A DNA stretch of 64,000 bases, taken from positions 310,001 through 374,000 of the forward strand of contig JAMWFC010000055.1 in assembly GCA_027475525.1 (NCBI GenBank), read 5' to 3'. This document shows positions 1 to 9,035 of this stretch, one piece after another. The notes beneath the pieces are model-generated. The model was not told where the DNA came from. It saw nothing but the letters and a program-made list of their open reading frames with translations, and ran no database searches. The stretch is from Macrolepiota albuminosa. Taxonomy: Eukaryota > Basidiomycota > Agaricomycetes > Agaricales > Agaricaceae. The translations under genes and the position numbers were made by a program. Numbering within the stretch: the first letter of the stretch is position 1; every line of letters starts with the position of its first letter.

Positions 1-1174
1 CACTTTGGACGGCGCCAAGAGTCGTGAACGCGGTGGGGCTCCCGACGCGGTAGTGGAGCGCACTTTCAAGCGTGCCGTACTCGTAAGAAGGGCGCGGGAG
101 TTCGTCGAGGGGGAGAGGAAGAAGCAGGCCGCTGGCGACGCGGCCTTAATCAGCAAGAGTTCCCTGGCGCTGCCGACGCGTCAAGGGGATGAAAACGAAA
201 CGGTCGGCAATCGTGGCGCCGGAGAGCGCCAAGGGACTGCGGTCCCCACAAAACGACAAGCCCCTTCCCCCAGCAAAGGGAAGGGCAAGGCAAAGCGACC
301 TCGGGTGGTCTCTTCACCTCCCCCCTCGCCAGCCCCTCGCGACACCGAGATGGAAGACTTGCAGAGGGCATTAGCGGCGAGTCGCCTGCCCCCTCAAGAT
401 TCCGAGGCAGGCCCAAGTGGCCTCTTGTCGCCCATCCATTTGGCGGCGAGGTCCCTTGGCGGGGGGGAGGAGGTGGGAGAGCGGGCAGCGGTTGGCGACT
501 CGGCGCCACCAGAGGAGCGGGAAGAGGTCCCTGCAGATGTGGAGATGGAGGATGAAGAGAAGGCCGAGAAGGCGGCAACGGGAGGGACTGAGGACGCCGA
601 GGGTGAAGAAGAAACCTTGGCGACTCAACGCGAAAACGACGAGGCGGGAACCGCGGCTAGGGAGCCAGTGGCAGAAGAGGTGGTAGAGGGCGAAGGGGCG
701 ATGGAAGAGACTTTGCGGGACTTCCCTGGCGAGTCCCAGGAGTTGCCGGCAGTGGAGCCTGCCGCCCCCTGGGTAAGTGAAGGTGACTTGGCGACGCAGC
801 TTTGGACAAGCTCGAGTGGGCCTTCATCGTGGACCCCCCAGCCTCAGCCAAGAGTCACTGGCGACACTTACGAGTGGCTGGGGGAAGACCTCGTCTATCC
901 GGTGGTGGCTTTGTACCCCCCTCAAGTGATAGAGCGGATGGCGACGCGTGCGGCAAGTATGCAAGCGGTACTGGGTCGCGAGCGCGAGCGGGTGCGGCAA
1001 CAAATCATGGCCTCTCGCCTTCGATACGCCAATTTGACTCGTAGCATGGACGCCCTTCAAGAGTACCAGGCGGACTGCAACGAGGCGCTAGAGTGGCAGG
1101 CCCTCAACCACGTGCAAGTTGGCGATCTCTTGCCGCTCGACGACTCGATGTCGCTTTCAGAGGATGATGACTGA
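1..1174 (+). CDS. Antisense accessory protein of family A, last exon (element 1, partial)
   Basis: This is the open last exon of a gene running opposite to gag-pol. It begins before the window and ends with TGA at 1172-1174. It aligns along its length with the last exon of the complete copy at 10156-12391; the cysteine cluster lies off the left edge. Visible parts are a basic segment rich in Lys and Arg (about 240-310), a long acidic Glu/Ala-rich stretch (480-770), and a conserved C-terminal helical region with the run RERERVRQQIMASRLRYAN followed by an acidic tail. No frameshift is present although the neighbouring gag-pol has many. The function is unknown; a nuclear or DNA-associated role is inferred only from the other copy's cysteine cluster. 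Confidence 0.7.
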   Translation, partial: TLDGAKSRERGGAPDAVVERTFKRAVLVRRAREFVEGERKKQAAGDAALISKSSLALPTRQGDENETVGNRGAGERQGTAVPTKRQAPSPSKGKGKAKRPRVVSSPPPSPAPRDTEMEDLQRALAASRLPPQDSEAGPSGLLSPIHLAARSLGGGEEVGERAAVGDSAPPEEREEVPADVEMEDEEKAEKAATGGTEDAEGEEETLATQRENDEAGTAAREPVAEEVVEGEGAMEETLRDFPGESQELPAVEPAAPWVSEGDLATQLWTSSSGPSSWTPQPQPRVTGDTYEWLGEDLVYPVVALYPPQVIERMATRAASMQAVLGRERERVRQQIMASRLRYANLTRSMDALQEYQADCNEALEWQALNHVQVGDLLPLDDSMSLSEDDD

Positions 1175-1602
1175 CGGACCTTAGGGTAGATAGGCCGTCT
1201 TGTTTATATTTTCTCTTGCCGTTTCGATATATATTTGTTTTTGCCGCCTCCTTGCCGAGTGGACGGATGAGTCTAGTAATCTGAGTTAACGCAACGGCAG
1301 AGATCAAGAAATGTATGGCAACGAGAAAGCAAGCGGTAAGTGTTCTAAAGTAAGTTTTTAGCAAGAGGAGTAGTAGGTGTGGGACTTAGACAAATTTTTG
1401 AGAAAAGGGAAACACTCAGTAAATCATCATGGCGAAAAACCCTTGGCGAGAGTTGCGCAATGCGCTAAGCGTTGGCGACACGCTAGCGCTGCGACTTGAC
1501 TACGTAAGGAATTGTCTGTTGAATATAGTATGGTAAGTATCGGCAAGAAAGATAAGTAAAGTAAGTAATAGAAAGAAAGAGCTTATCAATATATATTCTT
1601 TT
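1175..1602. other. Convergent spacer between antisense gene and pol (element 1)
   Basis: This 428-bp non-coding spacer lies between the stop codons of the antisense gene (+) and gag-pol (-). It is AT-richer than its flanks and is conserved with 12392-12820 in element 2. It presumably holds the 3' ends of both transcripts; TTTATATTTTC-like and AATATA tracts are visible but no single poly(A) signal stands out. Confidence 0.6.
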
Positions 1603-1908
1603 CTAATCGTTTTCTTCTTCTTCAACTAAAGTCGGCAAGTCATCATCGTCCAATAGTTCGGTTTCTTCAAGTTCTCTCAGCTTGGTGGTGTCGATATCTA
1701 GCGCTTCAAGCGGCAAGTCGATTTGTTCTCTAGCGAGGTATGGCAATAGGCGAAAAGCGGCAACAGGTCGATGCAGTACTGAACCATCTAATTCACAGAG
1801 CACGTAAGCGCCTCCACGGTTACGAGAGATAACTACCAAAGGTCCTAGATAGCGAGGGCGCATTTTCTTGTTGTATGAAGTTTCGATTTTGGAGTTGCGC
1901 ATGAGCAC
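1603..1908 (-). CDS. Gag-pol C-terminal tail (element 1)
   Basis: This is the end of the family A polyprotein, after integrase. It contains the segment YNKKMRPRYLGPLVVISRN, which resembles the GPF/Y (PRYLGP) module at the C-terminus of Gypsy integrases. An acidic tail follows (LLDDDDLPTLVEEEE) before the stop at 1603. It is separated from the frame upstream only by the 77-bp duplication at 1893-2046. In element 2 the equivalent region (12821-13468) reads straight through from integrase. Confidence 0.8.
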   Translation of the reverse strand: MLMRNSKIETSYNKKMRPRYLGPLVVISRNRGGAYVLCELDGSVLHRPVAAFRLLPYLAREQIDLPLEALDIDTTKLRELEETELLDDDDLPTLVEEEEND

Positions 1909-2067
1909 TAGCGCCCCTCTCGGGAAGTTGTAATCTTTGATGGTAGCGCTATGCTCAGTTTCGAATCGTAGTTGCGCATGAGCACTAGCGCCCCTCTCGG
2001 GAAGTTGTAATCTTTGATGGTAGCGCTATGCTCAGTTTCGAATCGTAGAGCTGCTTGGCGACGGGCG

Positions 2068-4173
2068 CTAAAGACTACCTCGTGGAGTCGCTCTAAATCT
2101 TCTCCTTCGCTGGAGATCAATAGCTCGTCTGGCGATAAGATCGGTAGTCGCTAAGATGCTGTTGGGAGCTGGCTGAAGGTAGGTTGCTTCTATGATGTCG
2201 GCAGGGAGTAAAGGATGGGTGCCAGTAGCCGCGTAATAGGGAGAGCAACCCATGCGCTTACGAATAGTAACTCTTTCCGACCAGAACACTGAATAGGTCG
2301 CTTCGCTCCAACGAGACTCGTCGCCATCGACTGCCTTGAAGAGTGCTTGCCGAACGTCAAAGTGGGGTCTCTCTACCAGGCCATTGGCGCGTTTGTTGTA
2401 GCCAGACACTCGAATGTGGTGAATGTTGTATTTCTTGGTGAGGTAAGTTAGCGCTTTGATGATGGGCGCACCGTTATCCGTGACGATCTCTCTTAGCGCT
2501 CCCCAACGGCAAATGACGTCCTCAAATAGCCACTTGGCGACCGCCTCGGTATTTTCTCTTTGAAGCATTCGAAATTCAGGCCAGTGGATTAGCGAGCAAC
2601 GACCTTGAATGATGTACTTGTAGCGACCAGACTTGGGCATATGCATGGTGTCGACGTAAATTTTGCTAAAGAGTGGAGCTGGCGTTGCAACGGTTGGCGG
2701 AATGAGCACTTGGCGCGTTTGTTGGATTTGGCAGAGGTGGCAAGTGCTGATGTACCAGGCGATGTCGGCGCTAGCGTGTGGCCACCAAAATCGTTCTAGC
2801 AGAGAAGCTCGAGTAGCGTACAGACCTCTATGTCCTAGCTCGTCATGCATAGCGCGCAAGACTCGTAAGCGACCTTCTGGCTTGATGATCAGCTTGTGAG
2901 CGCCATCTCGATTTCGTCGCCAAAGTCGGTTGTCGGTAAAGAAGAAGTGGGTAGCATAGCGGATAAAGGTAGCGTATTGTTCGTCGGTAAGGTCTGGGGG
3001 TCGCTTAAGGTCTTGTATCCATTGCTCGACTACCAATAGGCGACTATCTTCCGCCTTTGCCTTGGCGGATCGGGGAACGGCATCGTAGGTCAGGTTTTTG
3101 CTGTCTTCTCTTAGCGACTGAGGTTCCTGTACGACTTTTACTGGAGGCAAGTTTTGACTGTGGATGCTTGCCGTGTAGAACGTGAGGGGTGCGCTAAAGG
3201 TCTCGGGGCGGTAAGGGACTATGGGATGTAACAGGATGCTGGTAGGCTGTTGCCGTCGTAGTAAGGGAATTGGCTGTTGAATGAGGTGCACGAAACCATG
3301 TAGTCGGTCGATCCAGTCCTCGAAATCGCTATCAGCCTGTGGGTCCACTGCCGGGTCGCCAGGCTGCCGTGGTCGCCTAGAGAGTCCATCTGGGCCGTGG
3401 AAAGAGCTCTTGACGTGTACCAGCTCAAAGTGAAACATGAGGATAGCGACTACCCACCGATTCATGCTAGCGGATGGCTGGATATCGGGATTCTGCAGCA
3501 TGCCTTTGATGTACCTAGCGTCGACCTCAACGATAAGGTTGCGCACGCCAATCAAATACATCTTTAGCGACCGGAAGGCTTTGAAGAGCCCATAGAGTTC
3601 TAGCTTAGGCTGGCTGTAGCGAGACTCTCTGTCGTTTAGCGTGATAGACCCAAAGCGGTTGTAGCGTCGCTGTTTCCGATTGTCGCTAAGGCACTGGCAC
3701 AAGAAGTAGCCAACAGCAATGTACGAGGTATCCACCGCCAAGATAACAGGGTCGGCAGAGGTATAATCGATGGGGACTAGGGGCTTGGCGTCCTGCAGAG
3801 CTTTTACTAAGTCGCGTTGTGCGGTAACCTGGTCTGGCCCAAATTCGAAGGGCTCGTTGGCGCGGGTGAGTCGGTTAAGAGCATGTGCGCGATGGGCAAA
3901 GTTTTTGACGAATATCCTGAGAACGCCAACGGTGCCAAGAAAGGCGCGAACTTCAGATAAGTCGCGGCAAGGACCCCATCGCTCTAGGAGTGCTAAGCGA
4001 GACTCGTCGGGAACGCGACCGTCGGGAGTGCAGATGTGACCAAGTATTTTGAACATCGCTCTAGGAGTGCTAAGCGAGACTCGTCGGGAACGCGACCGTC
4101 GGGAGTGCAGATGTGACCAAGTATTTTGAACTTGGCGCGCAAAGGAGGAGTTTGTGACCGCTAAAGGTACCAC
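2068..4173 (-). CDS. Gag-pol: RNase H and integrase region (element 1)
   Basis: The RNase H domain follows the reverse transcriptase; AVDTSYIAVGYF supplies the first acidic residue, and NDRESRYSQPKLELYG is the conserved Agaricomycete signature. A linker leads to integrase: HDELGHRG and CHLC form the HHCC zinc-binding module, and the catalytic acids lie in IYVDTMHM, VTDNGAP and NGLVERPHF (D, D, E). Integrase inserts element cDNA into the genome in the nucleus. The frame is broken on both sides by 77-bp duplications (1893-2046 and 3977-4130) that look like assembly artefacts, so this is a slice of one polyprotein and not a separate gene. No chromodomain is present in this family. Confidence 0.9.
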   Translation of the reverse strand: MVPLAVTNSSFARQVQNTWSHLHSRRSRSRRVSLSTPRAMFKILGHICTPDGRVPDESRLALLERWGPCRDLSEVRAFLGTVGVLRIFVKNFAHRAHALNRLTRANEPFEFGPDQVTAQRDLVKALQDAKPLVPIDYTSADPVILAVDTSYIAVGYFLCQCLSDNRKQRRYNRFGSITLNDRESRYSQPKLELYGLFKAFRSLKMYLIGVRNLIVEVDARYIKGMLQNPDIQPSASMNRWVVAILMFHFELVHVKSSFHGPDGLSRRPRQPGDPAVDPQADSDFEDWIDRLHGFVHLIQQPIPLLRRQQPTSILLHPIVPYRPETFSAPLTFYTASIHSQNLPPVKVVQEPQSLREDSKNLTYDAVPRSAKAKAEDSRLLVVEQWIQDLKRPPDLTDEQYATFIRYATHFFFTDNRLWRRNRDGAHKLIIKPEGRLRVLRAMHDELGHRGLYATRASLLERFWWPHASADIAWYISTCHLCQIQQTRQVLIPPTVATPAPLFSKIYVDTMHMPKSGRYKYIIQGRCSLIHWPEFRMLQRENTEAVAKWLFEDVICRWGALREIVTDNGAPIIKALTYLTKKYNIHHIRVSGYNKRANGLVERPHFDVRQALFKAVDGDESRWSEATYSVFWSERVTIRKRMGCSPYYAATGTHPLLPADIIEATYLQPAPNSILATTDLIARRAIDLQRRRRFRATPRGSL

Positions 4174-4994
4174 CGCTATACTTCATACGTTGGAGAACTC
4201 GGTTGAGCAACTGGAAAAAGTCCCATAACGCTAAGCGAATATTGGGGTTCTCGGGATGGGTCGCCGGTAAGCCGTTAACGAGTCGCCAGTCTTTGGGGCC
4301 TTTGACGCCAACGTCATCGATGAAGCTAAGGACTTTATGCGGTATCTCGGGTTGGAGGATGAAAGTGATGTCGTCATGGAATATGGGGACTGAGTTTGTC
4401 CAGCCCATCGGCAAGGTAACTAGGCGCAAGGCGCCAAACGGAGTTTGAAAGGTAGTGAGATCGGGACTGAGTTTGTCCAGCCCATCGGCAAGGTAACTAG
4501 GCGCAAGGCGCCAAACGGAGTTTGAAAGGTAGTGAGATCCGGGAAGAGGGGTGTATCAGGCGTTCGTCGTAGCCAACGTAGAGATCAAGGGTGGCGCCAC
4601 AGATACGCCCGGCAAAGGACTCGGCAAAGTGGTCAGGGAAAGGCGGTACGCCAGAGTGTCGTATGGTTACTCTATTCAGCGGCTCAAGACTGTGAACTAT
4701 GCGTAGATTGCCGTTCTTTTTGAGGACACAGAACCAACGGGAGCGGTAAGAACTGTTTGAGGGCTCGTAGACGCCAGCCTGTATCTTAGTCCTAATAATC
4801 TGACAGACCTCGGCTTCGATCCCAGGCGGTAACGGTCGGTTGTGCTCAGTCCACGGCACGTGAGGAATAGTCGGGATTACAACAGGCGGGAAGAAATCTG
4901 TACGTAGGCTGCCGCGTTCGGAGTCCTCCCAAGCGAAGGCTTTGTCTTGCTTAGCGACAAGATCGGTAAGGACGTTTAACTCATCTTTGGTCAA
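4070..4994 (-). CDS. Gag-pol: reverse transcriptase region (element 1)
   Basis: The reverse transcriptase fingers and palm are read in two frames because of the duplication at 4386-4539. Motifs include SRWFCVLKKNGNLRIVHS, ATLDLYVGYDER, LVTLPMGWTNSVPIFHDD, and the catalytic box LSFIDDVGVKGP. The metal-binding aspartates are in FIDD rather than the usual YxDD. It is followed by the thumb segment PDGRVPDESRLALLERWGP. It copies the element's RNA into cDNA in virus-like particles. The variant box is shared with other Agaricomycete Gypsy elements, so I do not regard it as inactivating. Confidence 0.9.
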
Positions 4995-4999
4995 AAATC

Positions 5000-5732
5000 C
5001 TGTGTCGTGCTCCTTGGCGAACTGCTGTTGGCGTTCCTCGGTAAAACGTCCTGTGGGCTGAAAGGGTGGCGGATTCGGTGATAAGGTTCCTTGGCGAACT
5101 GCTGTTGGCGTTCCTCGGTAAAACGTCCTGTGGGCTGAAAGGGTGGCGGATTCGGTGATAAGGTCGGCATGTCGGCAAGAGGGTCGCCAATGATCTGGCG
5201 CTCGATTCTAAATGAAAGGGTGGCGGATTCGGTGATAAGGTCGGCATGTCGGCAAGAGGGTCGCCAATGATCTGGCGCTCGATTCTAAAGTCTCGGGAGA
5301 GTGCGTAGCAACGGGTTTTGTTTTAAGCGCAACTGGCTTATATTTCTTTTTAACTTGTACCCCTTTCCTTTTGGGAGCGTTAGCTTGGTTATACACAGAG
5401 GTGGAAAGGGGAACTGTAGCCTGAGGGGCGGCAAGTCCAAGAACGGCAGGAGACGAGGCTCCGGGAAGAGTGGTGAGATAAGTATCGGTAGACGCAATAT
5501 TTTGAAATGACTCGGAAGCGGTAAGGTACAAGTAGGCAAGAGAGGAGTCGGTAATATTTTGGTTTTTCTGGGAAGGTTCTGCGTCGGTAGCGGGTAAAGT
5601 AGTTAAAACGTCTTGGTCAAGAAAAGCAGTAGACAAAACAGTTACAAGACCAGTTGAATGGTCAAATTCCAGCGTTAGCGCTACATCTCCGTGATCGTCG
5701 CCAATCACCTCCTCGATGGTCTGTGAAAACAC
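5000..5732 (-). CDS. Gag-pol: protease-RT linker (element 1)
   Basis: This is polyprotein sequence between protease and reverse transcriptase, with no recognised domain. It includes the conserved run SLAYLYLTASESFQNIA and a Lys-rich stretch (KRKGVQVKKKYKPVALK). It is cut into three frames by 77-bp duplications at 5011-5164 and 5136-5289. The same segments occur at 16660-17488 and, decayed, at 22388-22852, so it is a genuine part of the family A product. Confidence 0.7.
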
Positions 5733-6564
5733 CGGTGTGGAGGCTCGTTGGCGTGTTGGTCGGTAAACTCCGGGGGCTTAGCGCGGGCGCCTTTTCGTTG
5801 TCCCCTAGGGAACGTTGGCACCGTTCGTCGGATTCCGGAATTTGGGTCGCTAATTGTGAGGGTCGTTTCCTCGTCGGTAACCGTCTTGACGACTGATCGC
5901 GCCAAGACGTCGAAGGGTCTGCCTCGCTAATTGTGAGGGTCGTTTCCTCGTCGGTAACCGTCTTGACGACTGATCGCGCCAAGACGTCGAAGGGTCTGCC
6001 AGTAATAAGTCGTATGCTGGGGAGCGTAAGATGTGTATCTGAAGGTAAAATGTAATGTCGCCAAGGGTGCACGGCACATTCTTGGCGAGGCCTAGATCTG
6101 TCTACCGTACCGTTAGCGCTCTGCATATTTAGTATAACGGTAGGGTCGTAAATGAGGCCTAGATCGTTAGCGACTTCTGCTGCCATAGAAATAATCTGAG
6201 ACCCGCTATCCACGATTGCCTCTACTTCGTGCTTGTTGTCTACGGTTAGCGCTACCGAGCGGATAGCGTGCGATTCTTGAGCGACGGTAAGAATGGCGGG
6301 GTCCTCTCCATGGTCTACAGACCTAAGGTAGGTCTCTACTGGGTCCACCGAGGTGGCGTTAGCGATGGAGTCGGCTGGAGAATCTTCAGCGTCGGGAGAG
6401 TCGATGGTAACAGAGAAACCAGGAAGCGCGTCGTCGAGTTCATCAACCTCGGCAACGGCTGTCGCCAAGGGTCGTCGAGGAGTGACTGCCGTCTTGACTT
6501 GGTTGCGGACGTCGGGAGCAATACTACAAAGCTCTTCTACTGATAAGGTAACATTGGTTTTCAT
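5662..6564 (-). CDS. Gag-pol: aspartic protease region (element 1)
   Basis: This is the retropepsin of the family A polyprotein. The catalytic motif is VEAIVDSGSQIISM (near 6195-6220), followed by the ILRSPAYDLLLGRPFDVLA segment typical of the second half of these proteases. The start MKTNVTLSVEELCSIAP is internal: before the 77-bp duplication at 6621-6774 the same frame continues from gag, so gag and protease are one product. A second duplication (5847-6000) shifts the frame after RPFDVLARS. Downstream, 5208-5732 is a low-conservation linker leading to reverse transcriptase. Confidence 0.85.
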   Translation of the reverse strand: MKTNVTLSVEELCSIAPDVRNQVKTAVTPRRPLATAVAEVDELDDALPGFSVTIDSPDAEDSPADSIANATSVDPVETYLRSVDHGEDPAILTVAQESHAIRSVALTVDNKHEVEAIVDSGSQIISMAAEVANDLGLIYDPTVILNMQSANGTVDRSRPRQECAVHPWRHYILPSDTHLTLPSIRLITGRPFDVLARSVVKTVTDEETTLTISEADPSTSWRDQSSRRLPTRKRPSQLATQIPESDERCQRSLGDNEKAPALSPRSLPTNTPTSLHTGVFTDHRGGDWRRSRRCSANAGI

Positions 6565-8165
6565 GATGCGGTTAAAGACGTGGTTGGATTTCTCGATATC
6601 GAATATTGGCGCAGTAGGTCGGTAGCCACCCTCAGGACGTTTCTCGGGAGCGGCAAAGTTTCGTTGTGCGGGAGCGTGATAACGGTCGGGAATCCCGGGT
6701 AGCCACCCTCAGGACGTTTCTCGGGAGCGGCAAAGTTTCGTTGTGCGGGAGCGTGATAACGGTCGGGAATCCCGAGTAGGGATGGAGAGGCGGCAAAGGC
6801 GGTCGGGAGCGGTAGCGGACGACGGTGGTTCTGAGCAGGAGCAGGGGCAGTGGCAGGAGGTGCGGCAGGAGCAGGTGTCGGTAACTTGCTAGCGGGAGGC
6901 ATTGGCTTGTATCCTTTAAGAGGTTGTTTAGGCTGCTTAACTTCAACCCCATCAAAGACCTGGTTCTTTAGCGAATCTAATTCCTGCTGCAGCTTGGCGA
7001 TACGCTCTTCCCGCGAGAAAGTAGGGTGGTCGCCAACGCTGTCGAAATGTAGGACCTCGTGAATCATCTGCTGTTGGGTCGCCTGTTCGGGGTCGGGGTT
7101 AGCGTTGCCAGATAGCGTGCCGGTAACGATTTGTCCTGGGTTGCGCCTATGCCATTCATCAACTCGCTCCTGGAAGGACTTCTTGTCTGGGTAGTTGGGG
7201 ATGGTGGCGCCAGTGGTGAGGACTATCTTGCCGTCGATAGCTCGTCGAATTCTACCTTGGCGAACGTAATTCTCGAGGGTAGCGCAGCGTCCTCTAGTCA
7301 TGGTGTGGCCAATTTCCCCACAGAAGTGGCAAGGGCCAGGTGCGGGTACGTTAGCGGGTCGGTTAGCAGTCAGGTTGGTGGTAATCATAGTTTCGATACG
7401 TGTCATCGCGGAGGCGACAGCGGCGGTAATAGCAGCATTGAGCTCTTCTTTCTTAACGAAGTCGGCAACAGGAGGCGGGATGGGAATGATACCGTTAGTT
7501 CGCTCAGGGGGTGGGCTCGTCCTAGCGCGCTGCAGTCCAACGCCAGTGTCCGTTCCCTTGAGAACCCATTTACCGGCTTCAAAGACGTCGGCAACGTTAT
7601 AGGGCTCGTCTGGGTGATGAGCCTGATGAACTATCTCTAGGCGACGAGCAATACGCGTCCACAGTGAAGTCGGGATGCCCTGCTGAAATAGGCGACGCTC
7701 CTCGTTAATATAGAGCTTGCCGTTCTGCAGAAGCCACCTAGCGACTTTCTGGAATTCGCGGTAATATGTAGAGAATGCGCCAAGCGACGATGTGCCACTG
7801 TCGAAAGATTCCTGTACTAGTTTCTGTAACTCGTTTACCGTGTATCGGGTAGCCTCCTCGGCGCCAGGGTACAGCTGGATAACTGCCGTCTTCCAGTCCT
7901 CATACGAAGCGCCTTGAGCTGGAGCTGGCGGTGCGGCAGGGACAAAGGCGGCAAACTCCGTAAGACCTGTCCACGTCTCTGCCGTGTCATACGATACGTA
8001 TCTTGCCGCGTACTCCTTCATCTGCGTGTGGTCGGTAATGTTACAATCTCTGAATAGATACTCCAACTCCTTGAAATACTGGGAGAGCTCCCGTGGCTTG
8101 GTCTCGTCCCATTTCGGTGCCGAGAAGTGGTTGCGTGGCGGCATGCGCTGGACTTGTTGTTCCAT
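6561..8165 (-). CDS. Gag-pol: Gag capsid/nucleocapsid region (element 1)
   Basis: This is the structural Gag protein that packages element RNA. The first in-frame ATG is at 8165 (MEQQVQRMPPRNHF); the frame is open further upstream to about 8300 but without ATG. The capsid-like region includes KPRELSQYFKELEYLFRDC and KVARWLLQNGKLYINEERR. A zinc knuckle C-x2-C-x4-H-x6-C (CHFCGEIGHTMTRGRC) lies near 7283-7331; the usual spacing before the last Cys is x4. A Pro/Ala-rich C-terminal part follows. The end at 6561 is artificial: removing the duplication at 6621-6774 carries the frame into protease. Confidence 0.9.
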   Translation of the reverse strand: MEQQVQRMPPRNHFSAPKWDETKPRELSQYFKELEYLFRDCNITDHTQMKEYAARYVSYDTAETWTGLTEFAAFVPAAPPAPAQGASYEDWKTAVIQLYPGAEEATRYTVNELQKLVQESFDSGTSSLGAFSTYYREFQKVARWLLQNGKLYINEERRLFQQGIPTSLWTRIARRLEIVHQAHHPDEPYNVADVFEAGKWVLKGTDTGVGLQRARTSPPPERTNGIIPIPPPVADFVKKEELNAAITAAVASAMTRIETMITTNLTANRPANVPAPGPCHFCGEIGHTMTRGRCATLENYVRQGRIRRAIDGKIVLTTGATIPNYPDKKSFQERVDEWHRRNPGQIVTGTLSGNANPDPEQATQQQMIHEVLHFDSVGDHPTFSREERIAKLQQELDSLKNQVFDGVEVKQPKQPLKGYKPMPPASKLPTPAPAAPPATAPAPAQNHRRPLPLPTAFAASPSLLGIPDRYHAPAQRNFAAPEKRPEGGYPGFPTVITLPHNETLPLPRNVLRVATDLLRQYSISRNPTTSLTAS

Positions 8166-8545
8166 AGCGACTGTGTTGGCGAGTTCGGTTAGCGGTAATG
8201 GGGAAGGAGTTCTAGAGACTGGCGACGGGGTAAGAGAAATGAGTTGAGAAAGAGGCGTTAGCGGAGTAATGGGGGTGATTGGTTGCGGCACGGTAAAGGG
8301 CGACGCTAAGGGGTCGTCGGCACTATAATCGAGGGAATGCGGGAAGAGATCAGGAAAAGTGTCTACAGTGGCGTTCTGTAGTTCCTGGGCTAGAGAGAGA
8401 CCCGGTAAGGCACCAGGTGGTTGTGGAGTTGATGGGTGGGAAGGAGCTATGCCTTCTGCCGACTGATCTAGCAGGCGGCGCCTACGCTGGAGACGGGTTT
8501 CTGGCGGAATTCTGCCCTAGAGATCCCTCGCGGTGGGCTCCAATT
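8166..8545 (-). other. 5' leader and primer-binding site (element 1)
   Basis: This is the untranslated or non-AUG leader between the 5' LTR and gag. Directly inside the LTR, after three bases (AAT), the minus strand reads TGGAGCCCACCGCGAGG (8526-8542), which begins with TGG as expected for a site pairing with a tRNA 3' CCA end. The implied tRNA has U before CCA, which would suit tRNA-Cys. The same site is kept in element 2 (about 20425-20439) and in the decayed A' copy (about 24880-24893). Confidence 0.65.
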
Positions 8546-9035
8546 TGATGACGCCCAAAGTTTGGTCAGTAACAAATGTAACTGGAGTGTTACCGTACCA
8601 AGAGTGTGCGTTGGGCGCGCTATAAGTGATTTGAGGAGTCCCGGGCAGGTCCCAGAGAACGCGTCTGTGAAAAAGGGTAAAAGTCGGTAACGGGGTCGGC
8701 AAGTGTAAAGCGCTAAGGTAAAGCGCCTAGGAAAGAGCGGTAAGCGAACACGGCAAAGGTAAGCGGCAAGAGCACGGTAAGCTTAGCGAAGTCTAAGCGT
8801 CGATAATGCCTGCCGTAGTTGCAAGGCGCGAGTGTGTCGAGTGTTGGCGAGCGTCTGTAACTACCGATGAGTTCGACGTTGCCGACTGTAGCGTAAATGA
8901 GCTCTTGAGCGTAAGGGAGACTGAGGAAAGGGGAGTAAACTGTGGTCTATTGTTCTGCTCTATGTACAAGTCGGTAAGTACTTTTATACTACAATGAGTT
9001 TGCCGTCGCCAGTGGCTAATGACGCCAGAGTGCGG
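8546..9035 (-). repeat. Element 1 5' LTR, part 1 (U5 side)
   Basis: Begins TGATGACGCCC and aligns with 20443-21046. It is interrupted after GCGG (9032-9035) by element 2 and resumes at 21551. The minus-strand promoter TATAAAAG-type box lies near its right end. Confidence 0.9.

Noticed and set aside
1893..2048. 77-bp duplications considered as a biological tandem-duplication mechanism
   Set aside because: Exactly the same length in unrelated sequences, perfect identity and concentration in repeats fit graph-assembly joins far better.
7131..7640. Plus-strand frame of 169 codons, repeated at 18952-19461
   Set aside because: It lies antisense to Gag and its zinc knuckle, has no recognisable features, and is conserved only because Gag is.
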